Shown: positions 33,509-45,858, counted from the first letter of the stretch. The stretch is 64,000 nucleotides of DNA from Phyllostachys edulis (GCA_036346405.1 CM070548.1:75584628-75648627), one strand, 5' to 3'. Numbers and translations: made by a program. Notes: generated by a model not told the origin, from the letters alone.

Positions 33509-35194
33509 GGAAAAAGTCCGGTTTACTCCCCTGAACTATCAGAAAAGTCTGGTTTACCCCTTGAACTACAAAACCGGTTATTTAACCCCCTGAATTTGTC
33601 AAACCGGTCAAATAACCCCGTAGCGGTTTGGAGCAGTGGTTTCTTTGACGTGGTACATATTTTGCCATGTGGGCGCCCACATCACCCTATCTCTTGTTCT
33701 CTCTCCCGATTAGCTTGTATGTGTTTCTTCTCCATCTCTCCTCTCTCTCCTCCATTAACTCCTTCTTAAGCTTTGCATCGCTCCTCCTTCCGTGGCGGCC
33801 GCTCCTAGTTCATAATCAATGCTCGCCTTTGCCCGCCGCCACCGCCGTCCCTTGGCCCATCGCCATCCCTCTTGGCTGCGCCTCGGCTCCCCACGCGTCA
33901 TGGCCGCATGGAGCATTGCTGCTCAAGACGCATAAGACGCCGGACGAAAGTGCAAACCGGCATGCGCCGCTAAGCTGCGATTCTTGTCGCCGATCCTTGT
34001 AAGTTCGCCATGGCCGGAGCGCACGTAGGTACCGGTGTGGGAGAGGAAGAGGCGGCAACAAGGGCGGCGATCTAGGGATGGAGCAGAGCCGATTTGGGCC
34101 GTACAAGGACCTCAAGTCCATGGGGACGCCTAACAACTCGCCCAAGGCATGATCGATCGATTCGGCGGTTGTTGTGGTGGATTGAATGAGTTGAGAAATG
34201 TGATCTCGATACCTCCTCGGCTGAATGCGTAGTTTGGAGAAGAGAATGGCTCTGAGATAAGAGGTGTGGTCGGGGTTGCTACGCGACGTTTATAGTTTTC
34301 TCCCGCCCTTGTTACGCTCCCCGATCGTCGGTACTAGACATTCGGACTCAAAAGCTATTTTTGCGTAGGCTTTATGATTCTGTTTAGAGTTTCTTTCCTT
34401 TCTTTTCACCTTTTACGTTTGTCGGCATGTATGTTCAATCAACAAGATACCTCTCGGCGAAGAACACGAGATCGATCAATCTTGAACATGAGTACATGAA
34501 TTGCTAATCTTTTCAAGATCAGAACCGGTTCTAGTTCATTAATAAATGGGCGGGGTGGAAACGCCCTTTGTTTTCTTAAAAAAATCAAATCTTTATTTCA
34601 CAATGAGAAGTCTTGTGTATTTAATCTTCTCGTCTTCTCGTCCGCTCCGCTCCACGGGAAGTCGATGAAAGGTGATAGCTTCTTATTTGTTGTACACCGC
34701 GCCCAAAGAAGCAGCTAGATTAACAAGATGCCGGCTTGCACTCGTCCGGCGTCTTGTATGCGTCTCGAACGGCAATGCTCCATGAGGCCATGACGCGAGG
34801 AGTCGAGGCGCACCAAGAGGGATGGCGGGCCAAGAGGGGCGGTGGCAAGACCAAGCGACCAAGCGGCGCGTTGGCGGAACTAGGAGGCCGGGCGTGGGTG
34901 GAAGGAGGAGCAGGTGCAAAGCTCAAGAGGAGTTAATGGAGGGAGAGAGAGAAGGGAGAGATGGAGAAGAAACACATACAAGCTGACTGGGAGAGAGAGA
35001 GAACAAGAGATAGGGTGATGTGGACGTCCACATGGCAAAATATATGCCACGTCAGCAAAACCACCGTTCCAAACCGCTACGTGGGGTTATTTGACCGGAT
35101 TTGACAAATTCGGAGGGTTAAATAACCGGTTTTGTAGTTTAGGGGGTAAACCAGACTTTTTTGATAGTTCAGGGGAGTAAACCGGACTTTTTCC
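33509..35194. mobile_element. foldback DNA transposon with about 470-bp inverted arms
   Basis: Arms from about 33509-33975 and 34710-35194 are inverted copies. The ends GGAAAAAGTCCGGTTTACTC and its complement are near-perfect. The arms include CT/GA-rich stretches and a gene-like part (33840-33960 against 34735-34830) whose translation shares ASWPHGAL in both arms. The 0.7-kb middle has no transposase. Target duplication is unclear because both flanks are AT-rich. The long arms suggest a Mutator-like element. Confidence 0.75.
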
Positions 35195-35829
35195 TATATA
35201 ATATAAAAGATAGGTTTATGTAATGTCTTTGTTTTTTTATTTCTTAGCAAAAACTGTAGGAGTCCAAATGTCATAGAATGCAAAAAAAAAAAAAAGCGCT
35301 AGAGGAAAAAATCGTTTTATCACAGAGGAAGAGAAGTGCTGACCAGTGTTGACCGAAAGATTGTATTCTCTGTTGAGCATTTATATATGGCTTTCTCCTG
35401 ATATTTATTGAATTTAATCACATATCAAGAGCACAAACTGCAACGCCATCAATCTACATCTCCTAAAAACGTGCATGACATATTTTGCTGCAGATGATCA
35501 CATCCTATGATTATGATTAGGCGTCTTATTTTTCTTTCCAGGTACAAGATGACGCCAATGCAGGGACCATACAAGGGAGCCTTTCAATATCTAATTAAGA
35601 AAAACCCGACACTTGCTCCTTTGTGTGCGCGCGAGAGAGACGGCTTACTTTGTTACAGTAATAGAGAACCTGTTATTCAGCGATATTTCAACCTCAGTTT
35701 TGTTTGTGCTGCCTTATACTAGTAGTTGCGAATTGGAAATAGCCATGCGATGCACCTTCTGCAGGTTTGTTAGTGTCTGTCTGATTTCCAGTGACCAGCC
35801 TTGTCAGCTTACTTGCTCCCATACGGTTT

Positions 35830-36490
35830 CCTTGCTACAACTTACTATGGAAGTCCTGGGCACCCCTGAAGTTCAAGTTCAAGTTGGAGTTCTTCGTCTG
35901 GCTAGCGCTCCTCAACCGATGCTGGACGGCCGACCGGTTGCAGCGCCGAGGGCTGCCTAATCAGCGCCTATGCCCCTTGTGTCTGCCAGTGGATGAGTCG
36001 ATTGACCATCTTCTTATTGGGCGCGGCTTTGCGAAGCAGGTATGGTTCCAAATCCTCAGCTGGATCGGTTTTGTAAAAATTACGCCGGTATACCACACCA
36101 CCATCGAGGAATGGTGGGTGTCTGTCCAGCCCAGAGTTCCTGCCCGGAAAGTTAAAGGCCTAACTCGTTGATCGTCCCAACACTGAGATCGTTGTGGCTG
36201 GAGAGGAATTCTCGGGTTTTTAATCAGCAATTCAATGCATACTCAGCACAGCAGTATCCCGAGCGATCAAGGACGAGTGTGGACAGTGGAGGCCCGCAGG
36301 AGCTACTTGTTTAGATCTCTTGTTCAGTTAGTCTTATCTCTTTGTAGTGGTAGCCAGTTAATCTGTACTAAGCCCTCTCGTCCCTCGCTGATCACTGCCC
36401 CAGTTGGCTGCAGCCACTGTTGTAATTATTTTGGCTGTAGACGTTGTTTCCTTCTGAATACGAAGATGTGCAGGGCTCTTGCTCATTCTT
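35830..36490 (+). mobile_element. 3' end of a LINE (non-LTR retrotransposon)
   Basis: The frame at about 35830-36170 reads LALLNRCWTADRLQRRGLPN, CPLC and DESIDHLL, the zinc-binding domain that follows reverse transcriptase in plant LINEs (zf-RVT). A second part (36180-36300) continues the C terminus one frame over. The 3' end near ATACGAAGATGTGCAGGGCT and TTGAAGAAAAA resembles the usual end of grass LINEs. The 5' part is missing, as is common after incomplete reverse transcription. Confidence 0.8.
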
Positions 36491-37334
36491 GAAGAAAAAC
36501 TTGCTTACTCCCAGCTGAGATAGATCGTTGTTGATCCAGGTTGAAGGCATAAAACCACCAGCTGGAGCAAGATTTGCAGGCTAGTCATCGCCTGCAGCTG
36601 CCGCCATTCAACGCAGGGACGAGATAATAAACATTTAACAGGAGTGTCCTTTTTTGGGTTCAGTAATGGGCCATTCGGAGTCGTCTTGGGCCTTTTAAGC
36701 CAATGTTGGGTTCAGTCCAGGGTAGACCTCCGCGCGGCCAGTCCGATTCGATTGAATTAAACCTGCTCGTGGGCCAAGCGATGGCCGCGATGCCATCTCG
36801 GCCGTCAGGTTAATTCGTGGCGGTTCCACGTCGAGATGGAGGTGGATACGGCCTACGATGTTGGAGACGTGGTCGAGTGAAGCCACGTCGCGGCCTCGCG
36901 GGGCGTCGTCCACTGGCAGCCAACCGAGCGGGCAGCCGAGCTCCCGCGCGTAGAAGCCACGGACGGAACGGAGCACGCGCGGACTTGTCGTGCAGACGTG
37001 CAGTGCACCTCGCGCGCGCCCGCGGATGCGTGCGAGGCCGGGTGGCGCTCGGGCGTTTAACTGAGGTGGGGGAGGTGCCCACGCCCACGCGCACTAAAAC
37101 CCCGCGGATGCGCACGAGAATGGGGAGCGGACGGACGTTTTCTCGCGGGCCGGTGGTCTATCGGTTGGCGCCGGCCGGGCAGACGCGATGCGGAAGGCCA
37201 ACCACGGGAAGTTTTTACGTGTCAGTTCGCGGGATTTTCCCCTAATCGGTCGGAGCGGCTTAACCGATGCTCTCAGGTGCATCGGCTGTCTGGCGGTTGG
37301 CTCGGTCGATCTATGCTGCTCAGCCTCGGGTGTG
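36491..37334. other. intergenic DNA, GC-rich on the right, no gene identified
   Basis: From about 36790 to 37200 GC content is high, with overlapping open frames on both strands but no recognisable domain. This is the left flank of the Copia C insertion; the same host sequence resumes at 51646. Confidence 0.4.
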
Positions 37335-37339
37335 AATTT

Positions 37340-37571
37340 TGTTAAGAAACCAGGTTCAGACCAGATCCAGTAGCTTATATAAAAGAGAAAAAAACTTTAA
37401 TTATTGTACTACAGTTTTATAGAAGAGCAATAAAAAGAAGTCAAAAGTCTCATCATATCTCTGTATTCAATCTACAATTCTATTCTTGTGTTCTTCCATT
37501 GTTTTTATGATTCTGAGCTTGTATACGAGGTAATCGCTCGGACTGGACTTGCTAACGACGGTTTTTCAACA
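37340..37571 (+). repeat. 5' LTR of Copia C
   Basis: 232 bp, TGTTAAGAAACC at the start and TTTTTCAACA at the end. TATATAAAA (37376-37384) is a likely TATA box. The sequence directly inside, CGTTATCAGCACGATCG (37572 on), is the place of the primer-binding site; I do not assign the tRNA. Confidence 0.88.
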
Positions 37572-39130
37572 CGTTATCAGCACGATCGACTCTTCTCGGA
37601 TCGAAAGGTAACCGTCGTAGCACGACGCTCGTAGATCAAATCGTTTTTCTAGTTCGCTTTCAATTCCGTAATTGTTGCTTTCTATATTACTTTATCCTAC
37701 GGTGCAAATCCGCTCTAATATACCGTGAGCCGACTTAAAGTCGTCGGCACAACGCCGATCGGTAGATTCCATGAAAGAATATATGATGATTGCAAATCCG
37801 TTCTAAACTACTGCGAGCCAACTTGAAGTCATCGGCTAAGCCGATCGGTGGATTGTATGAACAGTAATTGCATGAACAATATTTTTAGATGAACAGTAAT
37901 AGAAAAAAAACAACCAGTCCTACATGGCCATCGTGTTGCAAGGCCGCTACACAGCCGCCCCTTAGTGCTCCACCATGCGCCGCCTGCGGTCGCCACAAAA
38001 TCAACCTGACCTCGCCACACGCGCCGCCCGACCTACCGCCGGCTCTGCGCCGCCATGACAAAGAAAAAAAAAGGGTGTCGTCGGCGCCGCGACGGCGCGC
38101 TGAGCCCCATCGGCCTCAGACGGCCGCCTCAACGGCCTAGAGCCGCCACCGTCCCAGACGACCACGCTCGGCCCCGCGGGCACATTGCCACTCGATGGTG
38201 CCAGACCAAGACGGCGCCGCTTCGCAATGGCCGCCTTTGCGACGTGCCGCCCGACATGAAGCCGCCACGGCCATCGAGCCACGCCGCCACTCGCCCACAA
38301 AGACAGAGGTCGCACCGCGACTTGCATTGGAGTGTGCCCGACCTGTATTGCCAGAGCCGCCCATAGCGCCGCCGACATGGTCGCGCCTCCATGGCCGCTT
38401 CTCGCCCCACCAGGCCGTAGCTTGCCGCCACACGTGGCCGCGCCCCCGTGTCCGCTCGTCGTCGGCCACCCGTGCCTGTAGCGCACCACCGCACGTGACC
38501 GCTCGTCGCCAGCCGCCTCCTTATGGCTCCCTTGAAGCATCGCCGCCATGGTTAAACAGGGGGTAGGGTTTCCCCTTTAACCGAGCCAAGTTAAATTTGG
38601 ATCGAATTTGAAAGAAAAAGGCCGAGCCAGCCCAAGAGAATTTAAAAAAAAAAAAAAAAATCGGGAAAAGAAAAGAAATCTCGAAATTCGCAAAAGGGGC
38701 CCTCGAAATTTTGAGAATTATGAAAAAAAAATTTGAGGATAAGGAAATTTTGCAAAAAAAAAAACCCCTCGGAATCTTTGAAAATTGCGTGGAAAATTTT
38801 CCCAGAACAGAAAATTAGCGGTTTAGCTGCTGGAAATTGCAGAATTCACAGAAAATTCTTTTTCCAGCAAAAAAGGGCCTCAGGAATTCAAATTTTGAAT
38901 ATTTTTGAACTTTTGAAGCATGTTTAACTTTGTTATTGTTATTTCTATGTAATTTACTTATTGTATTTACTATTTTGATTATCAGTGATTGTTTATGTTG
39001 CTTTTAACCACTGAAAATAGCAGTAAATCATGGAAAATGCAAAGAAAAAATACGGGAACATTATGATAATTTTGCAACCATTTTTATGCAAATTATCAGC
39101 AGTAATCTTATGAACTTTTTGCATATGCAG
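37572..39130 (+). other. untranslated leader of Copia C
   Basis: About 1.56 kb lies between LTR and gag. The part 37960-38560 is strongly GC-rich with open but featureless frames on both strands; 38570-39060 is AT-rich with A-runs. Confidence 0.5.
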
Positions 39131-40195
39131 ATGACTAGCATTACGAACCGGGAGTTCGAAGAGCTAGCCCAGCATGGTCAGAATTACTTGACTTGGGCAT
39201 CAGATGTTGAGATTGTACTTAGAGCCAATAATCTCCATGCTGCTATCGAACTTGGCACCTCGAAGGATGCTACTCCTGCTGAGGAAAATGATCAGGCACT
39301 TCATTTCCTCAGACACTATCTCTACCTAACACTCAAGAATGAGTATATGGCGGAGAAGAACGCACTAGCTTTATGGACCGCACTGAAGAAGTGATTCGAG
39401 AAGCTAAAGTACACCATTCTTCCTCGGGCAGAACGGGAATGGAACCGACTACGTTTTGTTGACTATAAGACCGTGGGGGGGTACAACTTTGCTTTGCACA
39501 GAATTTGTACCAGTCTTTAGCTCTATGGTAAGGTAATCACTGATGAGGAGAGGATTGAGAAAACTCTCTCTACCTTTCACCCGAATGCGGTGCAATCCGC
39601 ACGCAACTATCGTCAAGACGGCTACAAGAAGTATGCCGAACTGATTGACATCATGCAAGTTGCGGAAGCTCAAGATGGGGTACTAAGGAAAAACTACATC
39701 TCATAGCCGTCTAGTAGCAAAGTTAGCCATGAAGTCAATGCTAGCAGCTACAAGGTGAAGAAGCCTCACTCGAAGAAAAAAAGGCAAGAAGGGTAAGGTC
39801 ATGTGTCGCAAGACCAAGCAGAATGCTCAAGCTAAGAAGGGTGAATAAAAAAACACGATGAGAAGCCCTATGACCAGCAGGACCAAAGTTGCTACAAATA
39901 TAGCACATGAGGATATTGATCACGTGTTTACCGTGAGCCACACCACGCGATTGATGCTTTTAAGTCTAAGAAGAAGGGCAAAGGACAACATGAGGCACAC
40001 CTCGCAATTACAGACACAGAGGATCCACAGTCATTGGTTGCACCCATGGATGTGGACAGCACAGCAGCAACCCCCATCACCCCTTCTTTGGACATCGCAG
40101 CAGCCGCAGCCGCAACCGTAGTTGCTAAAGAAGAGAAGATGGATATAGAGCAGATTCAAGCAGAAGTTTCTTCATACTTCGTTGATTCAATCTAG
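39131..40195 (+). pseudogene. Copia C gag
   Basis: A Copia gag (UBN2-type) with HGQNYLTWASDVEIVLRANN near the N terminus and LKYTILPRAEREWNRLRF, DYKTVGGYN and ARNYRQDGYKKYAELI further on. In-frame stops occur at about 39392, 39518 and 39703, and there are later frame changes. A degraded zinc-knuckle region follows (about 39880-39940), and a terminal frame ends VSSYFVDSI before the stop at 40193-40195. Confidence 0.8.
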
Positions 40196-40440
40196 TGCAT
40201 GCATTGCACTTAGATTTTTATAGTCATTTGTAATTTATGGTTGTGATTGAATATTGAATTATTGAATAATGGTTGTAAGCTCTAGGAGTGTAAAGCATTA
40301 AATTCTTATGATAAGTCCTACAAGACTTTTTCCCATATTAATAATATCAAGTTATGTTCTATTTTGGAGTATTTTATTTATATGTGGATTGCTTACTACC
40401 TCATATTAATACATACTTTATATATCAGAACACGTGAGGC
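40196..40440 (+). other. AT-rich spacer between Copia C gag and pol
   Basis: About 240 bp with no open frame. It ends TATATATCAG just before the frame that leads into protease (GAGGAAGTGTGC, then the Gypsy insertion). It looks like an intron 3' end, so pol may be expressed from a spliced message. Confidence 0.4.
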
Positions 40441-40463
40441 GCCCTATGGAGGAAGTGTGCTTC

Positions 40464-41295
40464 TGTCGAACCCGGGAACGAAGGATCCCGGATTATCTGT
40501 GTTTCATACACTAGTACAGGAATAGCCAGTGTACACAGTCAAACAAAAGCGATAGCAAAATCATATCACATATTTATTAACTGATGTTAAGAGTTTATTA
40601 CAAAATTGGGCACAAGGTCAAACATAAAGAAACAGCAGAAGTAAAAGAATGGGTGGTACGAATGGGTAATTCGTGCTATTGTTGTGGTGGCTGTGGGAAG
40701 TCACCTCTAGGATGATCATTATGTTTATATTGTTGTCTCACTGCCATTTGATCAATTAAAATCTGATTTGATAAACTGCCTTCAATCTATTACAATATTG
40801 CAAATAAAATATTGCTTTATGCTGAAAATAAACCATATAGCCATCTTCATTGAATCAAGCTTGTATGTAGCTATGTATAGGTTTGTTAATCGTAAGTCTT
40901 GCGAGTACATTTTTGTACTCAACTGCATTATCTATTTGCTGCAGAGGAGGTTGACCCCCAAGGGGTTAACGTTTCTGAGACCGACTTCGACTTCGATAGC
41001 TAGCTTGGGTGTTTCCGGTCGGTTGCCTTGTGGGTATAAGGGCAGCCGGTTTGGCTTTTGCTTTTAGCCATCAAATGGAAGGTGTTTCCGCTACAGACTT
41101 AGCTCTTTTGTATGGAACTTTGATGTTGTGTAAAATGTTGTAAATTATGAAACCTTTGGTAATGTAAAAACTTGTGTGTGGATGTGATTCTCAATTTTTG
41201 TAAGGTGTATATGTACTACAGTTCTGGGAAGTACAGATACACCGAGAGCGGGGAAATTTGATTTGTAATGCTAGGAGGAATAGAAAGGTTAAGTA
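40464..41295 (-). repeat. partial or rearranged 3' LTR of the Tekay-like element
   Basis: The first 190 bp or so (40464 to about 40655) closely match the 5' LTR from 45859 (TGTCGAACCCGGGAA). From 40656 to 41295 the sequence does not match that LTR as I read it. It holds a reversed-looking block (CGAGTACATTTTTGTACTCA at about 40901) that resembles an LTR in the other direction. Recombination or a second element is likely. Confidence 0.6.
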
Positions 41296-44200
41296 TTACA
41301 AATTAAATTGCCCGGCGGCTCTCACATGTAGGCTCTGCCAAAATCTTGATGTGAACTGCGAACCTCTATCGAACACTATCTTCTTGGGTACTCTGTGTAG
41401 ATAGACGATCCTAGCCATGTGCAACTCTACTAGTTTGCTGCTTCTGTAAGTGGTCTTGACTGGAATAAAGTGAGCCACTTTAGTCAACCGGTCAATTATC
41501 ATCCAAATAGAATCACATCCTGATTGGGCCCTAGAAAGTCCAGTGATGAAGTCCATACCAATCTCCTCCCATTTCCATTTGAGAATTGGTAATGGTTGTA
41601 ACAAACCAGCGGGACTTTGATGTTCTGCCTTGACTCTTTGGCATACATCACAACGTGCAATAAACTCAGTAATTTCCCACTTCATACTGACCTACCAGTA
41701 CTTTTCTTTCAGATCTTGGTATATCTTGGTACTTCCGGGATTAATAGAGTAAGGCGATTCATGTGCTTCCTTCAGAATCGACTGATTTTTTTCTTAATGA
41801 TCAGGTATACAGATATGGTTTCAAACCAAATAGTACCTTGCTCGTCCTTAGAAAATCCTAGGGCTTTGCCTCTTCTCATGTTCTTCTTGATTTCTTTAAT
41901 ATCTTCATCGTCTTTTTGATATTATCTGATTTGACTCTGAATAGTTGGTTGAACTTCTAAAGTATTTACACAGCCTTAGCTGATAATCTCTAAGTTCAAA
42001 TATTTCAGTTCCTTATACAACTTTGGCTAATTCTCTTGAACCAACATAGCGTTGCAATACGTTTTTCTACTCATGGCATCTACTACTACATTTGCCTTAC
42101 CCGGATGATAATGAATTCCAAGGTTATAATCCTTTATCAGCTCTAACCATCTCCTTTGCCTGAGATTGAGTTCTGACTGAGTGAAGATATACTTCAAACT
42201 TTTGTGATCCGTGAAAATCTCACAGTGGTTACCAATGAGGTAATGCCGCCAGATTTTTAAAGCATGCACAATTGCAGCTAACTCCAAATCATGAGTCGAG
42301 TAGTTTCCTGCATGTGGCCTCAACTAGCGAGATGCATAGGCCATGAATTTTCCTTCCTGCATCACCACGCATCCAAGTCCCTGACGAGATGCGTCACAAA
42401 AAATCTCAAAGTCCTTATGTATATCCGGTAATACCAACACAGGTGCGGAAACTAGCCTTTTCTTCAACTCTTGGAAACTCTGTTCACAAGCATTTGCCCA
42501 TTCAAATTTCTTCTCCTTCTTCAGAAGTTGAGTCATGGGTCTAGCGGTTTTATAGAAACCTTCAATGAATTTGTGGTAATAACTAGCTAAACCGAGAAAA
42601 CTTCTTACTTCCGTGACAGACTTGTGTTGCCTCTAATCCATTAAGGCTTCGACCTTGGCGGGATCTACTACAACTCCTCCTATTGACACAATATGTCCGA
42701 GAAAAGCCACTTGACTTAGCCAAAATTCACTCTTACTGCATTTGGCATAAAGTTGATGCTCTTTGAGCTTCTCCAATATAATTTGGAGGTGTTTCTCATG
42801 CTCTTCTTCATCTTTCAAGTAGATGAGAATGCCATCGATGAAAACAACCACGAACTTATCGAAGAATTCCATGAACACTTTGTTCATCATATTCATGAAA
42901 TAAGCTGGGGCGTTTGTCAAGCCAAATGACATTACTGTAAACTCATGCAGTCCATATCTTGTTGTGAAGGCAGTCTTGGGAATGTCTTCGGGTGTGATCT
43001 TCAGTTGATGATAGCCTGATCTTAAGTCAATTTTCGAGAAGACACTGACTCCCTTTAGCTGATCAAATAGATCGTCAATCCTGGGCAAATGATACTTATT
43101 TTTTATTGTTACTTCGTTGAGTGATCTGTAGTCCACACACATCCTCATATTGTTGTCATTCTTCTTAACAAATAGCACTGGTGCTCCCCAAGGTGATGAG
43201 CTAGGCTGAATATAACCTTTGTTCTGTAACTCTTTAATTTGCCTTTTCAGTTTTGCTAACTCATTGGCAAGCATTCTGTAGGGTCGCTTCGAAATTGAAG
43301 CTGTCCTTAGGACTAGATCAATTAGGAACATAATGTCCCTATCTGGTGGCATACCGAGTAATTCCTCAGGAAACACATCTGGGTACTCTTGCACTACTGG
43401 TATATATCCAAGCTTCACTTCCTTCAAACTAGTCGGGATGGACTTTTCTTCAGTAGAGGTCTTGGGTCTGAACTCTACGTCAATTTCTTGCTCATTGGTG
43501 AGGGTGATAAACCTATTGGCATAGTCTATTTGTTCTTGATTCTTGGCTAGCCAGTCCATTCCGAGAATCATATCTAGTTCTTGGGAGTACAATGCTATTA
43601 AGTCTGCCCAAAAAGATACTCCAGATATTTCTAGGGTAAGGTTTGGACAGAAGAAACTAGTCCTCAATTTTGAGCCCAGAAAATGAATTATCATAGGGTT
43701 AACTAAGGAAGAGATAGGTAACCCATATTTTCCTATAAACTTATTTGAGACGAAAGAATACAAAGCTCCCGAATCAAATAAGACTGATGCTGGAATTGAA
43801 TTGACGAGGAACGTACCAAGAACAACATCAGGTGCTGTCTAAGCCTCCTCTGCAGTGACGTTATTCACACGTCCCTTCATGAACTGGACTATCGGCTTTG
43901 GGGTGCTGCCAAAGGCTAGAACTCCTTAAGCTGGCCTGGTCAGAGTTGCGGGTTGCTGCTTCTTTGGGAACCTACTGGCATAGTGCCCTGTCTCGTTGCC
44001 GTGAAAGCATGTCACTCCTGTAGCTGAGAAAGTTGTGTTCTTCTGGAACTAGCTTCCTGATGAGTTGTTGTTGTGGAAGCCGGAGTTGTTGGAGCGCTGT
44101 GCTGGCACAGGTATTCTAGTCTAGGAAGACTGAAACTTTCCGCGCTAAGGTGGCGAATGTTGAGCAATGCCGGGTTTCAGGAATCCCCCAGAGTTGAACT

Positions 44201-44928
44201 TCCGGGCCACCATTCTTCTCTTGCAGTTCTCTATTTTCAAGTGTTTTCCCTCCTGGCGGATGGCCTTGTTCACCAACTGTTGGAAGTCGGTGTAATCCTG
44301 CTTAGCTTTATCTATTGCAACATCTTCAGGGGCATATCTGGCAAACTGGTTGAACTTGTTGACCGAGCGGTTGCCCTGACGGAGAGAGCGAAACTCCTTC
44401 TTCTTCAGGGTTATCATTCCTGCAGGGATGTGTGCACGGCGGAAAGCCTGCACACTCATCCCATGAGATGGACTGAGCCTCTGTGTGAGCTTGGGTAAAG
44501 TTGTCCCACCATTCTGATGCGGGTCCATTCAGTTGATGCGAGGCAAATAGAATTTTCTCGCGATCAGTACATTGGGCATTGTCTAGCTTCTTGTCTATTG
44601 TCCTGAACCAATCATCTATGTCCATTGGCTCCGTGCTGCTGCTGAAAGTCGAAGGACGCATGCTCATAAATTCTGACATGCCCGCCCTTGGATTATGCAG
44701 AGGTGGGGCCTGAGCTGCTGCTGCGGCGGTCGCTTGAACATTCTAAGCATTGTTCAAGGACTGGGCGAGAAGGTCAATCAAGTGTGTCTGATTTGCCTTC
44801 ATCTGGCGCCTGTCGGGTCCTTCTGCTGGTGGAGGTGGTGGCTGCGGAATTGGGTTGGCTTGGCAATCTACCTGATCATTCCCCTGGTCACAAGCACTAC
44901 CGCTGCCTGTCCTGCGAGTTGTCACCAT
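41296..44928 (-). pseudogene. Tekay-like gag-pol, interrupted
   Basis: On the minus strand gag starts at ATG 44928 (VTTRRTGSGSACDQG; FMSMRPSTFSSSTEPMDIDD near 44670) with stops near 44740 and 44130, and a zinc knuckle near 44000 has lost a Cys. Protease keeps FDSGALYSF (about 43790). Reverse transcriptase (43300-42640) has VLFVKKNDNNMRMCVDYRSL and SFGLTNAP, but the catalytic YxDD is FIDG, so an Asp is lost. RNase H (42536-42027) has FCDASRQGLG and YITDHKSLKY-like FTDHKSLKY. Integrase (41685-41296) starts CDVCQRVKAEHQSPAGLLQP and stops short after FWQSLHV. Confidence 0.9.
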
Positions 44929-45143
44929 CTGCTGGATCCTCCAAAGACTTAATAGGGAAAAAGAAAGCTCTAAGGGGAATAAATCTAAAATAGCCCAAGA
45001 ACCAAACAAACACAGAGAAAAGAACAACTTTTTAAAATAGTTCTTTTATTAAATTATTTCATTATTCAATTGTGGCTGTCACAAAAGGGATTGGCAGCTC
45101 ACAATTCACATCTAATGAAAATACTAAAGGCAAATCTATGGGG

Positions 45144-45692
45144 TTACAGGGGTGTAGTCCGGGGTGTTGTTGGTACTAGCGTCGTCTTCCTTGTAGCGAG
45201 CCAATTCCTCTTTAGCTGCCTCTAGTTTGTCCTAGGTGGCACATCCAAGGTACGCCAGTAGGCATGCTCCATAGCAATCGTCAGGTCTACCTGGTGTGTT
45301 AGCTCCAGGAAGTCCTCATCTCTGGCTGAACGAAAAGTACTACCGAGCTGGGTGGGGATGTGCATTGGGTAGTAGTGGAATTCGATGCCGTGGAAGCGGT
45401 GGTCTTAGATGTAGCGGAGTCGACAAACAGCTTCTCTAGCAGCATCTTGGATACCCTTGAGAAAGGAGCCACACTGCATCAGGGTGTCGAAGATATGGAA
45501 CTCCGTGATAGGTTGTAGGTTGAAGTAGAGTATTACTTCTACCCTCCAACGCTCTTGAGTGCCCACCACGTACTTGTTCCTCTGGTACGTTGGCCTCTCC
45601 TAAAAGTGCAGATGCTGCATCATCCTCTAGAGTGCTACAGCCTAGTGTCTAGCGAAGATCCCATGGGAAACGCCGTTGGGTGCTTCAGCCAC
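45144..45692 (-). pseudogene. extra reading frame between primer-binding site and gag of the Tekay-like element
   Basis: One minus-strand frame stays coherent for about 180 codons from 45692 to the stop at 45144-45146, broken only by five stops. It reads RPTYQRNKYVVGTQERWRVE, LQPITEFHIFDTLMQCGSF, DAAREAVCRLRYI, HYYPMHIPTQLGSTFRSAR and DLTIAMEHAYWRTLDVPP. It is in the same sense as gag. It looks like real decayed coding sequence, not chance. I recall similar hypothetical proteins (PTYK...WRVEV and DAAREAL motifs) in grass repeats but know no function. Confidence 0.6.
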
Positions 45693-45842
45693 TTACAATT
45701 TTTGGAAAAGAGATGAGTTAGTAACCATTTTTAAAGAGAAGGGTTGAGGAAGGACACCAGAAAGACCAAAGTATTTTTAGTTTTCAAAAATAAGTCCTTC
45801 AGGGTTTTATCCATTCTAAGGCTACGACCTACAGTCGATATA

Positions 45843-45854
45843 GCTCTAATACCA
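45843..45854 (-). other. primer-binding site of the Tekay-like element
   Basis: The minus strand reads TGGTATTAGAGC four bases inside the 5' LTR, one base off the initiator-Met site TGGTATCAGAGC. Confidence 0.85.
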
Positions 45855-45858
45855 CTCT

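Larger units (their letters stand above)
31850..35730 (+). pseudogene. decayed partial duplicate of the 3' end of CRY2
   Basis: This matches 27150-29345 in order: intron 3 end (31920-32210), exon 4 (about 32215-32650; GATGAATATGTAAGAACTTG parallels GGTGAATATATAAGAACTTG of CRY2), intron 4 (32650-33200 and 35210-35540), exon 5 (about 35540-35575) and 3' flank (to about 35730). In exon 4 the codon after EYVRT is a stop, and there are many small deletions, so it cannot code. A hAT-like fragment (33206 to about 33430) and a foldback element (33509-35194) have broken intron 4. The duplicate lies beyond the PPR gene, on the same strand as CRY2. Confidence 0.88.

Noticed and set aside
36695..37282. 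Open frames up to 142 codons upstream of Copia C
   Set aside because: Arg/Pro/Gly-rich text open on both strands; composition effect, no recognisable domain.
38001..38566. Open frames up to 182 codons in the Copia C leader
   Set aside because: Same GC effect; no similarity to gag or any domain I know.
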